DNA of 64,000 nt from positions 1-64,000 of IMG/VR virus record IMGVR_UViG_3300028361_000013; one strand, written 5' to 3'. The notes under the pieces are model-generated. The model did not search any database and had not been told where the DNA came from. It was given only the letters and a program-made list of their open reading frames with translations. Below are positions 32,125-41,421 of this stretch, piece after piece; the first letter of the stretch is position 1; each line of letters starts with the position of its first letter. The translations under genes and the position numbers were made by a program. Source of the DNA: a virus.

Positions 32125-32808
32125 ATGATTTATACTGTGATAGACATAGAAACAACTGGAGTCCCAGGAAAAAACGGAACTGTAGAAGAGCTTCAAATAA
32201 TTGAGTTCGGAGCTGTAATTGAAGATACAAACAATATATTGGCGATGGAAGACCTTCCTCAGTATAATAGAATCATCAGACACGAGCAATACACTGGAGG
32301 AGCATTTGCCATCAACATGAATGCGAGGATATTTGAAATTCTTGCTAAGCGTGAAACATACAGAAGAGGTGAAGAACAAGATGCGTATGACAAGCATCAT
32401 GGAATCATCTCTCTGAAGGATTTAGCTAAAGATTTCTTTGATTTCCTATATCCTCACTTTGGTAAAATTGAAGGGAGTGATTTTGAAAAAGCTATATCTG
32501 AAGCAAACAAATATAGTCAGGCTCCATTTGTGATTACTCCAGCTGGAAAGAATTTTGATGCTTTCGATAGAAAGTTTATTGACATTATTCCCAAGTGGAG
32601 TCAGTATATAAACTTGCGCCACAGAACAATCGACCCTACAAGTATGTATGTTGATTGGTATAATGATGACACCCCTCCAGGGCTTGGAGATTGTCTTCAG
32701 AGAGCAGGAGTTCCAAAGATTGTGACGCACAAAGCAGTTCAAGATTGTCTTGATACGCTTTTAGTAATTAGAAGAGAATACGAAATTAAGAAGCCATGGA
32801 TGAAGTAA
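32125..32808 (+). CDS. DnaQ-like 3'-5' exonuclease
   Basis: A 227-residue exonuclease of the DEDDh type. Exo I is VIDIETTG (D and E), Exo II lies near GKNFDAFDRKF, and Exo III is HKAVQDCLDTL (H and the last D). The length fits single-domain phage exonucleases used in proofreading or RNA trimming. It overlaps the next gene by 13 bases. Confidence 0.8.
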   Translation: MIYTVIDIETTGVPGKNGTVEELQIIEFGAVIEDTNNILAMEDLPQYNRIIRHEQYTGGAFAINMNARIFEILAKRETYRRGEEQDAYDKHHGIISLKDLAKDFFDFLYPHFGKIEGSDFEKAISEANKYSQAPFVITPAGKNFDAFDRKFIDIIPKWSQYINLRHRTIDPTSMYVDWYNDDTPPGLGDCLQRAGVPKIVTHKAVQDCLDTLLVIRREYEIKKPWMK

Positions 32809-33359
32809 AAGATGAAATAAGAATGTATGACGACCCTAATTTGGTAGAGTACAGAACAAACCTTGAAGGTTGGACTGGTCCAGACGGGCTTTATCATGGA
32901 AAAGGTGAAGCAGGAGAAAGAAGAGCAAGGTATGCAAATAGCACTCATACAAAATGTGATTGTGGAGCTGTTATAAAAAAGACTCGCACTAAATGTGACT
33001 TCTGCGTATCCAAGTCTTCTCATGAAAATTTTCTAAAATTAGAAGAAGTTGAATGGGATGGAGAGTCAATGATGTGCTTGAGACATGATGATAAATTCTT
33101 CTCAGACATGGAAGATGTTGTTGAATATTGTGAAGAAAATGAAGTGGACATCAAAAAATTAGAGCTTATGCATTGCGAAAAGCAAGTTCACATATCTGAA
33201 ATAAACATTGACGAGCTTAATGAAGAGTATTGCACTGAAGACCAGTCTCTTTCAGACTTCCATCCAGATATTGCAAACAAGGTTGAAGAATTAAATGAAT
33301 TAATTAGAAACACAGAGCCAAAGCTTTGGCTTTCAACAAATAAAAGAATAAAATTATGA
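32796..33359 (+). CDS. Unknown Zn-binding phage protein, 187 aa
   Basis: Carries a zinc-ribbon-like set (TKCDCGAVIKKTRTKCDFC, ~49-67) and an acidic C-terminal half. It is translationally coupled to the exonuclease before it and overlaps the RNA ligase gene after it, so a role in nucleic-acid processing is possible. Family not recognised. Confidence 0.6.
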   Translation: MDEVKDEIRMYDDPNLVEYRTNLEGWTGPDGLYHGKGEAGERRARYANSTHTKCDCGAVIKKTRTKCDFCVSKSSHENFLKLEEVEWDGESMMCLRHDDKFFSDMEDVVEYCEENEVDIKKLELMHCEKQVHISEINIDELNEEYCTEDQSLSDFHPDIANKVEELNELIRNTEPKLWLSTNKRIKL

Positions 33360-33973
33360 AAAAATTTATATCAGCAGCATCAATAGGTCAATATAGAAAT
33401 GTTGTAAAAAGCGTTTGCGATAGAGCAGGATTTACTGGGCTTGATGATAATGGAAAGGCAATATATGACCCTTCTATTAAAAAACCTAATCTTAAATTTA
33501 AAGGAACCATAAAATTACATGGTACATTTGCAGCAGTTTGTTATAATGATATTTCAGGGGTATGGTATCAATCTAAAAATGAAATAATTACACCAGTTCC
33601 AGAGGTTTTATATAAAATTTCTTTTGATGATAAAACAAATATTACAGTTGAAGACGAGGGAGAAAAAACTAAATTTTCAAAAAATATATTGGGAATTAAA
33701 AAATTAGAAACAAATGACAATGCAGGTTTTGCTTGGTTCGCAGAATCAAAAAAAGAAGTTTTTATAGATTTGATTAAATCTCTTGCTATACATAATGATA
33801 TTGATTTAAAAGAAAATACAATAATGCTATGCATGGAATGGGTTGGAAAGGGAATTCAAAAAAATGTTGGAATTTCTAATTTAGAGAAAAGCTCTTTTAT
33901 ATTTAGCCATGCTAAAGTATATCCATTTAATGAGGAAGTATCTTCATATTGGGTAGTGACAAAAATTAATTAA
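33356..33973 (+). CDS. RNA ligase, N-terminal half (split)
   Basis: 205 residues containing the nucleotidyl-transfer motif I KLHGT with the AMP-binding Lys53, and a motif III/IIIa-like CMEWVGKGIQKNVGI. It stops at SSYWVVTKIN where the family continues; the rest is at 34929. The chain has no motif IV or V, so it should not work alone. Phage RNA ligases of this kind repair tRNAs cut by host nucleases. Confidence 0.85.
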   Translation: MKKFISAASIGQYRNVVKSVCDRAGFTGLDDNGKAIYDPSIKKPNLKFKGTIKLHGTFAAVCYNDISGVWYQSKNEIITPVPEVLYKISFDDKTNITVEDEGEKTKFSKNILGIKKLETNDNAGFAWFAESKKEVFIDLIKSLAIHNDIDLKENTIMLCMEWVGKGIQKNVGISNLEKSSFIFSHAKVYPFNEEVSSYWVVTKIN

Positions 33974-34005
33974 TGGCCTGGTGTAAGTATTCTGTTTTTT
34001 ATTGA

Positions 34006-34020
34006 TATTTATAATAAAAA
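34006..34020 (+). promoter_or_regulatory. TATTTATAATAAAAA element
   Basis: Five bases before the GIY-YIG start (34025); identical to the element before tnpB (54291-54305, minus strand). Confidence 0.4.
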
Positions 34021-34024
34021 GAAT

Positions 34025-34921
34025 ATGTTTTACACAATTTATGAAATAAAAAATAAGATTAACAACATGGTTTATGTTGGGTATCACAAGACAATAAATA
34101 TTGATGATGGTTATATGGGGTCTGGACTTTATATAAAACGTGTTATTAATAAATATGGTATTGATAATTTTGAAAAAAGGATTTTACATTTTTGTGAAAG
34201 TGAAGATGAAATGAAATTGATGGAATCAAAAATTGTTAATGAAGATTTTATAAAAAGAGATGATACTTATAATTTAAAGTTAGGTGGTCATGGAGGTTTT
34301 AGAAAAGGTTATGTTTCTTTAAATGGAAGGCAAATAAAAAAAGAAGATTTTGATAAAGATGATTCTTTATTTGGAGTTGCAAAAAATAAAATAGCTGTTT
34401 TTGATAAAGATGGAAATACATTTCAAGTCAATAATGATGATGAAAGAATTAAAAATGGACAACTAACAAGGACTTTTGAAAAAAATGGATTAGTTAGTGT
34501 TATTGACAATGTAACTGGAGAGAAAAAAAGAGTTAGTAAAGAAGAATATGCAAATGACGACAATCTAATGTCAGTTAATGTTGGAATTGCTACAGTGAGA
34601 GATAAAAATGGTAATGTTTTAAAAGTTAGAGTAGATGATAAAAGATATGTTTCTGGAGAGTTAGTTGGATATACAAAGGGGGTTAATTTTAATAAAAGTG
34701 AGTATTTTATATATGATAATAATCATGTGAAAAAGTATCACATTTTAAATGAAAATTTTACAGAATTTTGCAAAAAAAATAACTTACCATATGGAGCGTT
34801 TAAGAAGTCATATAGAGAAAAAGGAGAGCCTATTTATAATAATTTAGGGTCAAACAAAAAAAGGTTAGAAAAAAAAGGCTTGTTAAAATATACTGGCTGG
34901 TATTGTAAAAAAACAAAATAA
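34025..34921 (+). CDS. GIY-YIG homing endonuclease splitting the RNA ligase
   Basis: A 298-residue protein with the GIY-YIG core (FYTIYEIKN ... VYVGYHKT), then [11 protein letters not shown], the catalytic Glu region near LMESKIVNE, and GGHGGF. The C-terminal part has three repeats around KKEDFDKDD / SKEEYANDD that probably bind DNA. It stands exactly between the two halves of the RNA ligase with its own TATTTATA element. Confidence 0.85.
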   Translation: MFYTIYEIKNKINNMVYVGYHKTINIDDGYMGSGLYIKRVINKYGIDNFEKRILHFCESEDEMKLMESKIVNEDFIKRDDTYNLKLGGHGGFRKGYVSLNGRQIKKEDFDKDDSLFGVAKNKIAVFDKDGNTFQVNNDDERIKNGQLTRTFEKNGLVSVIDNVTGEKKRVSKEEYANDDNLMSVNVGIATVRDKNGNVLKVRVDDKRYVSGELVGYTKGVNFNKSEYFIYDNNHVKKYHILNENFTEFCKKNNLPYGAFKKSYREKGEPIYNNLGSNKKRLEKKGLLKYTGWYCKKTK

Positions 34922-34928
34922 AATAAAC

Positions 34929-35498
34929 ATGAAAAATTTAAGTTCACCAGAAAATAAAATTTATAATATTGAAGACTTCAAGACCTACGAAGTGGATATT
35001 GACTTCAATAGACCAGATATTGTGCAGAATGATATAATTAATATGACTCTTGAAGTTGAAAATGAATGTCCTGTTGCAAAAGAATTTGAAGAAATAGGGA
35101 TTGGTGAAGGGATTGTCTTTTCCTGTCTAATGGAAGATGGGTCAAGACATATTTTTAAATCCAAAGGTGAAAAGCATGCTGGTGCGTCAAAAGTAAAAAC
35201 ACTTAAGGTTGTTGATAATGAGAAGCTTAATAAAATTCATGAGACTGTAAATAAGGTTACTCCAAATTGGCGTTTAGAACAAATGCTTTCAGAAACATTT
35301 GATTTAATCAACGGAGGGCATGTTGACAGAGCGAAGCTTGGTGATTACCTTAGAATGGTAATTAATGACGTTATGAAGGAAGAGCTTGATGTTATTGCTG
35401 ACGCTGGACTTGAGCCAAAGGAGATTAATAAATACATCTCACAGGTTGCGAGAGACTACTTTTTCGATAGAGAGAGAAATGATTTAGGAGTAGAATAA
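34929..35498 (+). CDS. RNA ligase, C-terminal half (split)
   Basis: 189 residues beginning KNLSSPENKIYNIEDF, which continues the chain from 33973 with no evident loss. It carries motif IV (GEGIVFSC) and motif V (FKSKGEKH), then a helical C-terminal domain (NWRLEQMLSETFD ... GDYLRMVINDVMKEE). Together the halves supply all nucleotidyltransferase motifs, so a two-chain ligase is likely. Confidence 0.85.
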   Translation: MKNLSSPENKIYNIEDFKTYEVDIDFNRPDIVQNDIINMTLEVENECPVAKEFEEIGIGEGIVFSCLMEDGSRHIFKSKGEKHAGASKVKTLKVVDNEKLNKIHETVNKVTPNWRLEQMLSETFDLINGGHVDRAKLGDYLRMVINDVMKEELDVIADAGLEPKEINKYISQVARDYFFDRERNDLGVE

Positions 35499-35525
35499 AA
35501 CATTTTTATTTTTTTTTCGTATAAT
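35498..35525 (+). promoter_or_regulatory. GAACATT/CGTATAAC promoter (AAACATT variant)
   Basis: AAACATT at 35498 and CGTATAAT at 35518, a 20-bp register, before the 35582 operon. Confidence 0.6.
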
Positions 35526-35581
35526 GGGATAAGTTCTTTACTTTCATAATTTTTCTTTGTATTTTTTTGCAAAGAGAAATT

Positions 35582-35839
35582 ATGAAAGACAAAGAACTTG
35601 AAGGCTTGCAATATGACAATTTGGTCTTAGACGAAAACGTACACAAGCTTATTGGAACATTAAAAAAAACACAAGGTGGAAACGCTGCGGAAGTAAAAGT
35701 TGATGATGGAGCCATGTGGCTTGTAACTGGCCTTGGATATTTGCAAGAAAATACTCCCGACAATCTTTTAGCAGCATCACTTGAAGATACAATCATACTA
35801 AGCAAAAAAGCTTTAATTGAATTTATAAAGAATAAATGA
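35582..35839 (+). CDS. Unknown protein, 85 aa
   Basis: First gene after a phage-type promoter. ATG 35582 is preferred over TTG 35567. It overlaps the DUF6527-like gene by four bases. Small and soluble, with a VKVDDGAMWLVTGLGY centre. Not recognised. Confidence 0.55.
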   Translation: MKDKELEGLQYDNLVLDENVHKLIGTLKKTQGGNAAEVKVDDGAMWLVTGLGYLQENTPDNLLAASLEDTIILSKKALIEFIKNK

Positions 35840-36126
35840 AAAAAACTAAAAACAGGATAGAGGTAACATATAAAAAAGTGGAAACCATGCCTGATTTTAA
35901 TGAATTTGAAGATAATGTAATTTACATTTCTGACATTTACAGCGTATCTATTCATAAATGTATGTGTGGATGCGGTAGTAAGACGGTTATGCCATTGGGA
36001 AAAGGAGAGTGGAGTTACCAATTAGATTCAAATGATAATATAAGTATGCAACCAAGTGTTGGGAATTATCAATTACCTTGTAAATCTCATTATATTTTCT
36101 ATAAAGGAGGAGCAAATTTTGTTTAA
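35836..36126 (+). CDS. DUF6527-like Zn-binding protein
   Basis: A 96-residue protein with NVIYISDIY, then HKCMCGCGSKTVMPL, GEWSY, PSVGNYQLPCKSHYIF. The CxCGCG and CxxH arrangement fits DUF6527, small proteins known to me from ubiquitin-like (E1/E2) anti-phage operons. Here no E1, E2 or ubiquitin-like gene is nearby. It might mimic or block such a system (inference). Confidence 0.7.
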   Translation: MKKTKNRIEVTYKKVETMPDFNEFEDNVIYISDIYSVSIHKCMCGCGSKTVMPLGKGEWSYQLDSNDNISMQPSVGNYQLPCKSHYIFYKGGANFV

Positions 36127-36143
36127 AAATTAAATTTATAAAA

Positions 36144-36542
36144 ATGAATACAGTAGAAGAATTTGTAGAATCAATGGTGAAAATAGATTTCATTGAAAAT
36201 AGCAATTGTTATGGTCATTACCCATTTCAACTTTTTGTAGAAACAAAAGATAATAAGTTTGAAATAAACGCATTAGCATTAGGTGGTGATGTTGCTTCTT
36301 GTTATAGGAGGTTTGCAGAATACAAAAACAATGGCGCTAAAAGAGTGTATTTATCTCTTGATTTCCCTAAAGGTGGAGACATTAATAATGATTATGTTGC
36401 AATATTTTCATTTGAAGATGGAGTTTTTGACTTGTTTGCAATACCATACAACATTGAAGACGGTGAGGTTCTTGATTACATAAAAGACAGTGCTCAATTA
36501 AATAATATAAAATCTAATTTTGAAGGTTTTTTAGCAAAATAA
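36144..36542 (+). CDS. Unknown protein, 132 aa
   Basis: An alpha/beta-looking protein with HYPFQLFVETKDNKFEINALALGGDVASCYRR near the N-terminus. A member of the 35582-36926 operon. Not recognised. Confidence 0.6.
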   Translation: MNTVEEFVESMVKIDFIENSNCYGHYPFQLFVETKDNKFEINALALGGDVASCYRRFAEYKNNGAKRVYLSLDFPKGGDINNDYVAIFSFEDGVFDLFAIPYNIEDGEVLDYIKDSAQLNNIKSNFEGFLAK

Positions 36543-36545
36543 CAA

Positions 36546-36926
36546 ATGACAAAAAACGAACCTTCAAATTTACCTAAGTTTATTTTAAAATTCTTCGACC
36601 TCTTTAGGAAGTGGAAGCTTGGTACATATAAGAAAAAGAAAGTTCGTAAAGAGAGAGCTTTAAAGAACAGGATGTACTTTGTAAAGTTTACTATAAAGGT
36701 TAACGACCCTTTAAACCCACAAGAGAGTCATAAAGAGTATGAGATGTTTATACCAGCCAGGGCAGCTTTTTTCGCTAAGATGAAAGCCAGGCAGGCGATA
36801 TTAAAAAAGATTGAGCTTGAATTTGTAGATTGCGATTTTGTATCAGAAGAGGAATATAATGAACTTGAAGGCACAAAGGAACAGTACATTAAAGATATTA
36901 AAGAAGGAGTTGTCGTAAAAGATTAA
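36546..36926 (+). CDS. Unknown basic protein, 126 aa
   Basis: The N-terminal third is strongly basic (RKWKLGTYKKKKVRKERALKN); the C-terminal part is alpha/beta. Last gene of its operon; its 3' end forms part of the terminator. Not recognised. Confidence 0.6.
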   Translation: MTKNEPSNLPKFILKFFDLFRKWKLGTYKKKKVRKERALKNRMYFVKFTIKVNDPLNPQESHKEYEMFIPARAAFFAKMKARQAILKKIELEFVDCDFVSEEEYNELEGTKEQYIKDIKEGVVVKD

Positions 36927-37125
36927 CTCCTTTTTTTATAATCCCAGTCTCAATTAACAGCTCTTTTAAGGAGGTTTGTCTTGCTCTTGGGTCAACATTA
37001 TCAATCGCCATATTAAACGCCTTACGTTGTCCAACAAATACAGCCAACTTCTTTGCTCTTGTAAGTCCTGTGTACAATAAATTTCTATAAAGCATTCTTG
37101 AGTATTGAGTCATGATTGGAATGAT
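36898..37125 (-). pseudogene. Remnant 3' end of a recD2 gene
   Basis: Reads VIIPIMTQYSRMLYRN, LLYTGLTRAKKLAVFVG and RQTSLKELLIETGII, the same C-terminal helicase motif VI region as the intact RecD2 (38476-40773; RTLIYTGITRAKKL ... RQTSLKELLIESD) but diverged. It has no other helicase domains. I take it as the original gene end left behind after an endonuclease gene arrived with a substitute end. Confidence 0.75.
36904..36937. terminator. Rho-independent terminator
   Basis: AAGGAGTT (36904) pairs with AACTCCTT (36926), followed by a T tract. It ends the plus-strand operon; its reverse side lies at the end of the recD2 remnant. Confidence 0.75.
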
Positions 37126-37298
37126 AACGCAGGTTTGTATCGTCTCATATGGGGACAAATTTCATCGAGCCAACCATTGCTATAAGCAGCTTGATAAGCT
37201 CCACTATATTTTTTTTGAAACTCACTTCTTGAATCACACTTTAGAGCTGTTTCATGATATAATTCTTTTGTCCAATATCCAAGTGGTTTTCTATTCAT
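37110..37298 (-). pseudogene. Homing endonuclease N-terminal module remnant
   Basis: A 62-residue ORF with GYWTKELYHETALK, SRSEFQKKYSGAYQAAY and NGWLDEICPHM, a repeat module typical of phage endonucleases. It runs into the recD2 remnant in a different frame, so it is a cut-off piece of a former insertion. Confidence 0.6.
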
Positions 37299-37355
37299 AT
37301 ATGATTTTTATTTTTATTACTATTTATAATTGTAACACAAATATACAATATTACA

Positions 37356-37508
37356 ATGAAAAAAACAATTGATAAACACTTGAGCGTTAGACTGAGTTAT
37401 GAGTTATACCAGAAATACGTAGAAAAGGCTATTAAGCGTAGTAATGAAGAAAAGAGAATAGTTAAAGTATCAGAGGTTATTAGAGAGTCTTTAGAAAAAG
37501 GAGTTTAA
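37356..37508 (+). CDS. Ribbon-helix-helix-like protein, 50 aa
   Basis: Short ORF reading TIDKHLSVRLSYELYQKYVEKA ... RIVKVSEVIRESLEKG, a basic strand followed by two helices. It lies one base before the endonuclease gene at 37510, as the first gene of a two-gene mobile unit, and may repress it. TATTTATA (37321) stands upstream. Confidence 0.6.
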   Translation: MKKTIDKHLSVRLSYELYQKYVEKAIKRSNEEKRIVKVSEVIRESLEKGV

Positions 37509-37509
37509 G

Positions 37510-38490
37510 ATGTCAGTAAAACTAACAACAGAAGAGTTTACAGAAAGGTCAAATAAAATTCATGAATACAAATATGATTATTCACTTGTTGAATATTTAG
37601 GGAGTAAATTGAAGGTTGAAATTATTTGTTCAGAACATGGTATTTTTGAACAATCTGCAGAAAAACATTTTAGAGGACAGGGGTGTCCAAAATGTGTTAA
37701 CAAAAATATAACGACTGAAGAATTTATTAAAAAGGTGAGGAATATACATACAAATAAATACGATTACTCTCTAGTTCAATACAACAATTCTTTAAAAGCA
37801 GTAAAAATTATTTGTCCAGAACATGGAGAGTTTAAACAAACTCCTAAAAATCATTTAAAATATGGTTGTATAAAGTGTGGAATTAAATTAAATGCAAATA
37901 AATCAAGATTGACATTGAAAGAGTTTATATCTGATTCTAAATTAGTTCATGGAGATAAATATGATTACTCAAAAGTTAATTATGATAATTGTATGAAAAA
38001 AGTATCTATCATATGTTCAAATCATGGTGATTTTAAGCAAACCCCTAACGCACATAAAAGAGGCGATGGGTGTCCTAAGTGCAAGTTTTCAAATGGAGAA
38101 AAAATGATTTATAAAATTTTAAAAGAAAACATGGTAAAGTTGGAAGGTGAGAAAAAATTTAATGATTGTAAATATATTTTGCATTTAAAATTTGATTTTT
38201 ATTTGCCAAAACAAAATGTGTGTATAGAATATCATGGAAATCAACATTTTGAATCTGTTGAATATTTCGGTGGAATCGAAAAATTAAAAGAGACACAGAA
38301 AAGAGATAAAATAAAAGAAAAATATTGTAAAGAAAATAATATTGGATTAATAATTTTATGGAAAATTGATAAAGAGATTTATTTTGTGGATTTGTATAAC
38401 AATTCTCCTGAAATAGTTTTAAATTTATTAAATTTTAAACAATTAGAATCACAAGAGTTTTATAAATATAGAACATTAAGGGATAAGTGA
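37510..38490 (+). CDS. Repeat-type homing endonuclease (EDxHD-like)
   Basis: A 326-residue protein with three ~60-residue zinc repeats (motif H..KYDYSLVEY ... ICSEHG.F.Q....H...GCPKC), then a C-terminal nuclease region: FDFYLPKQNVCIEYHGNQHF ... FGGIEKLKETQKRDKIKEKYCKENNI. This resembles very-short-patch-repair-type homing nucleases. Its 3' end overlaps the convergent recD2 end by 15 bp, so it moved together with that gene end. Confidence 0.8.
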   Translation: MSVKLTTEEFTERSNKIHEYKYDYSLVEYLGSKLKVEIICSEHGIFEQSAEKHFRGQGCPKCVNKNITTEEFIKKVRNIHTNKYDYSLVQYNNSLKAVKIICPEHGEFKQTPKNHLKYGCIKCGIKLNANKSRLTLKEFISDSKLVHGDKYDYSKVNYDNCMKKVSIICSNHGDFKQTPNAHKRGDGCPKCKFSNGEKMIYKILKENMVKLEGEKKFNDCKYILHLKFDFYLPKQNVCIEYHGNQHFESVEYFGGIEKLKETQKRDKIKEKYCKENNIGLIILWKIDKEIYFVDLYNNSPEIVLNLLNFKQLESQEFYKYRTLRDK

Positions 38491-40773
38491 ATTTACCATA
38501 TCAGACTCAATTAAAAGTTCTTTAAGAGAAGTTTGTCTTTTAGATGAATTAACTGTATTAACAGCTTTTTGCAACGATTCTCTTTTGCCAATAAAAATAC
38601 ACAATTTTTTTGCACGAGTGATTCCAGTATAGATTAAAGTTCTCTCAAGCATTCTGTTGTATGTTGGCATTATTGGTAATATTATGCAAGAACATTCACT
38701 GCCTTGGTATTTATGTATTGAAACGGCAAACGAAAGTTCAAGTTCAATCATATTTGATTTTTTATATTTAATTATTTTACCCCCATCAAATTCTACTTCA
38801 CAAAAACCAGAAATGGAATCAATTAATATTATCTTTCCTATTTCTCCATTAAAAACCTCAAGGTCATAATTATTCTGTATATGGATTACTTTATCGTTTT
38901 TTCTAAATTTTTTATCACCTATTTTTATTTCTTCATCTCCTCTTTTTAGTGGATTTATTGTTTCTTGAATAATTGAGTTTATTTTAATAGTTCCTAAATC
39001 AGATACTTTCATTGGGATTAATATTTGAATATCATCTGTGTTATAGTACTTTTTTATAGTTTTAGTGTAAATGTTTTTAATCATATCCACCACATCCATA
39101 CCATATCTAAGAGAAGACCGCTCTGGATATTCACTATTCGGCCTTCCATATTCACCAACTCCAGAGTCAATAAACATACAATCTGTTCCATCTTTCCAAA
39201 TCTCTGGATTTATTAAAGGATTTTTGATTACAGGCATTATTCCATTATTTATATCATGTGCTGAAGTTATGATTTCAGAGTTTTTAGCTTGTCTAAAAAT
39301 TTCAGTAAGTTTAAATGTTGGAACAATTTCGCTTTCTATCATATCTCTAAATGGTGCTCCAGCATTTACAGGGGGTAATTGATTGTGGTCTCCAACAAAT
39401 AATATCTGACATTCGTCAGGTATTGCTTTTAAAAATGATGACATTAAATTTATATCAATCATCGAAGCTTCTTCTGTTATTATAAAATCAAATGGTAATG
39501 GATTATTTTCATTATGCATAAATCCAAAACTCTCTGGGTCCCAACCAAGAAGTCTATGAATAGTTGAAGCTTCAAATCCAATAACTGATGTGCTACGTAA
39601 TGCAGCTTTTCCTGTAGGAGCACAAACCGCTAAGTTTTTACCTAATTTCAACAATACTTCAACAATAGTTTTTGTTGTATATGTTTTTCCACAACCAGGG
39701 CCTCCAGTTAATATTGAAACCCCTTTAGATATAACTCCAAAAACTGATTCTTTTTGTTCATTACTTAATTTGCCAGTTTCAATTATTGTTTCAGATATTT
39801 CAATGTTTTTGTGATTTAATAAAAGTTCTCCAATTCTGTTGGCACATTTTTTTTCATTATAATAAAGCTTTTTAGAATAGTACCTTGTTTCGTTTTCTTC
39901 ATCATCAAGATATATTGTTAAAATATCTTTTTCTTGAATCATATACTTTAAGATGTTCTCAACTTGGGGTCTAATGTCAACTCCAAGTAATTCGGTTGAC
40001 TTAATAGTAATTTGCTCTCTTAATAAATAGCAATGACCATCAAGACTACCAGATTCAAGGATGTGCATAATGCAGGCTTTTATTCTCTCTTCGCTATCAG
40101 GCTCAACACCAACTTCAAGAGCAATTTTATCTGCATACTTGAATCCTATTCCTTTAATATCTCTTGCAATCTCATAAGGTCTCTCTTTGATTTGAGCAAC
40201 ACAACCTTTTCCATAATGCTTATAAATCTTTGCAGCATATACAGTGGTAATACCAAATTGCTGAAGGAACATCATTATTTCATTTATTTCGTTGTTTGCC
40301 TCCCATGACTCCTTGATTGCTTCTAACTTCTTTTTAGAAACTCCAGGAACATCAAGAAGCAGTTCGATGTCTTCGTTAAACACTCTTATGACATCATCAT
40401 TTTTAAAATGCTTGATTATTCGATTTGCGATAACTGGACCAATTCCTGGAAAGAAACTTGACGCAAGATATGCCTTAAGGCCTTCTTTAGTGTTTGGTGG
40501 AACTTCATATACAGCTTTAGAGTTCATCTGTTTTCCAAAACGAGCATGCTCAATCCATCCACCTTCAAATTCATAAGTTACACCTTCGTGAAGACTTGGG
40601 TGGCTTGCTGTAATGGTTACATCTTCATCATTTGGAAGAGATACGCTTAGTATATAGTATCCATTATCTTGATTGTGAAAAATTATCTTATCTATAATTC
40701 CTGTTACTTTCTCTTTCTTGCTGTCGTTCATGTTGTCAATTATCTGTGTGTAAATATAGTCTAAATAAATCAT
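38476..40773 (-). CDS. recD2: RecD2-like helicase
   Basis: A 765-residue SF1B helicase. It has N-terminal OB and helix-hairpin-helix segments (FFPGIGPVIANRII ~107-121; DVPGVSKKKL ~141-150; IKGIGFKYADKIA ~206-218), Walker A GGPGCGKT (357-364), Walker B-like FIITEEAS, and a UvrD_C-type end with FAVSIHKYQGSE and LIYTGITRAKKL. It unwinds DNA 5'-3' during replication or recombination. The start may be the internal Met at 40731. Its C-terminal end is duplicated as a remnant at 36898. Confidence 0.9.
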   Translation of the reverse strand: MIYLDYIYTQIIDNMNDSKKEKVTGIIDKIIFHNQDNGYYILSVSLPNDEDVTITASHPSLHEGVTYEFEGGWIEHARFGKQMNSKAVYEVPPNTKEGLKAYLASSFFPGIGPVIANRIIKHFKNDDVIRVFNEDIELLLDVPGVSKKKLEAIKESWEANNEINEIMMFLQQFGITTVYAAKIYKHYGKGCVAQIKERPYEIARDIKGIGFKYADKIALEVGVEPDSEERIKACIMHILESGSLDGHCYLLREQITIKSTELLGVDIRPQVENILKYMIQEKDILTIYLDDEENETRYYSKKLYYNEKKCANRIGELLLNHKNIEISETIIETGKLSNEQKESVFGVISKGVSILTGGPGCGKTYTTKTIVEVLLKLGKNLAVCAPTGKAALRSTSVIGFEASTIHRLLGWDPESFGFMHNENNPLPFDFIITEEASMIDINLMSSFLKAIPDECQILFVGDHNQLPPVNAGAPFRDMIESEIVPTFKLTEIFRQAKNSEIITSAHDINNGIMPVIKNPLINPEIWKDGTDCMFIDSGVGEYGRPNSEYPERSSLRYGMDVVDMIKNIYTKTIKKYYNTDDIQILIPMKVSDLGTIKINSIIQETINPLKRGDEEIKIGDKKFRKNDKVIHIQNNYDLEVFNGEIGKIILIDSISGFCEVEFDGGKIIKYKKSNMIELELSFAVSIHKYQGSECSCIILPIMPTYNRMLERTLIYTGITRAKKLCIFIGKRESLQKAVNTVNSSKRQTSLKELLIESDMVNSLIP

Positions 40774-40833
40774 AAGAACAAAATTTTTTTAATTGAAATA
40801 TTTGCTATACATTTGCATCGAGAGATAAAAACA

Positions 40834-41421
40834 ATGGCAAGAAATTACAAATTAGAACGACTACAAAGTGGAGAATCTTTCTTGACGAGCGAGAAAGGTA
40901 ACTCTATGGTTCCTCTTATTAAGTCTGGCCAAGAACATATGCTTGCTCCTGCTACATGCGATAGCGTTCAGGTTGGAGATATTGCATACTGCAAAGTTAA
41001 AGGAAATTGGTACACTCACCTTGTTACTGCAAAAGATGATAAGCGTGGTTGTCAGATTTCAAACAATCAAGGGTATGTAAATGGATGGACAAAAGCTGTT
41101 TATGGAGTTGTCGTTGAAGTGGTTGGAGGTAAGCATAAAAGAAAAAAAGTAAAGAAAATGGCTAATAAAAAAATGTTTATTGTAAGCGTTCCTTATTGTG
41201 ACGCATTCTTCGACCAAGATGGAGAGCTTATTAGAACAATACATGAAAATGATGGTGAGTATCGACAGGAATACTTTAATGGTTTATTCGAGCATTATGC
41301 GATAAGCGTTGAGAGGTTTAAGCTTTCAGAAGAGCTTAATCATAAAATTGATGTTGGCATGCATGCTGATAAAGAATTGTATGATTTTTTAGAAGATATT
41401 AAAAAAGCACTTGAAGAATGA
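40834..41421 (+). CDS. S24/S26 peptidase-like fold plus C-terminal extension
   Basis: 195 residues from ATG 40834. SEKGNSMVPLIKSGQ, VQVGDIAYCKVKG and YTHLVTAKDDKRGCQISNNQG follow the S24/S26 (LexA/signal peptidase) core, with the nucleophile Ser in GNSM. There is no membrane anchor and no helix-turn-helix. The last ~85 residues are separate and unknown. A TACATTTG box upstream (40804) resembles a host -7 element, so it may be an early gene. Confidence 0.65.
   Translation: MARNYKLERLQSGESFLTSEKGNSMVPLIKSGQEHMLAPATCDSVQVGDIAYCKVKGNWYTHLVTAKDDKRGCQISNNQGYVNGWTKAVYGVVVEVVGGKHKRKKVKKMANKKMFIVSVPYCDAFFDQDGELIRTIHENDGEYRQEYFNGLFEHYAISVERFKLSEELNHKIDVGMHADKELYDFLEDIKKALEE

Noticed and set aside
37321-37345. 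T4-type late promoters (TATAAATA)
   Set aside because: TATAAATA appears only as the reverse of TATTTATA; orientation is consistently TATTTATA before genes, so direct equation with T4 late promoters is not supported.
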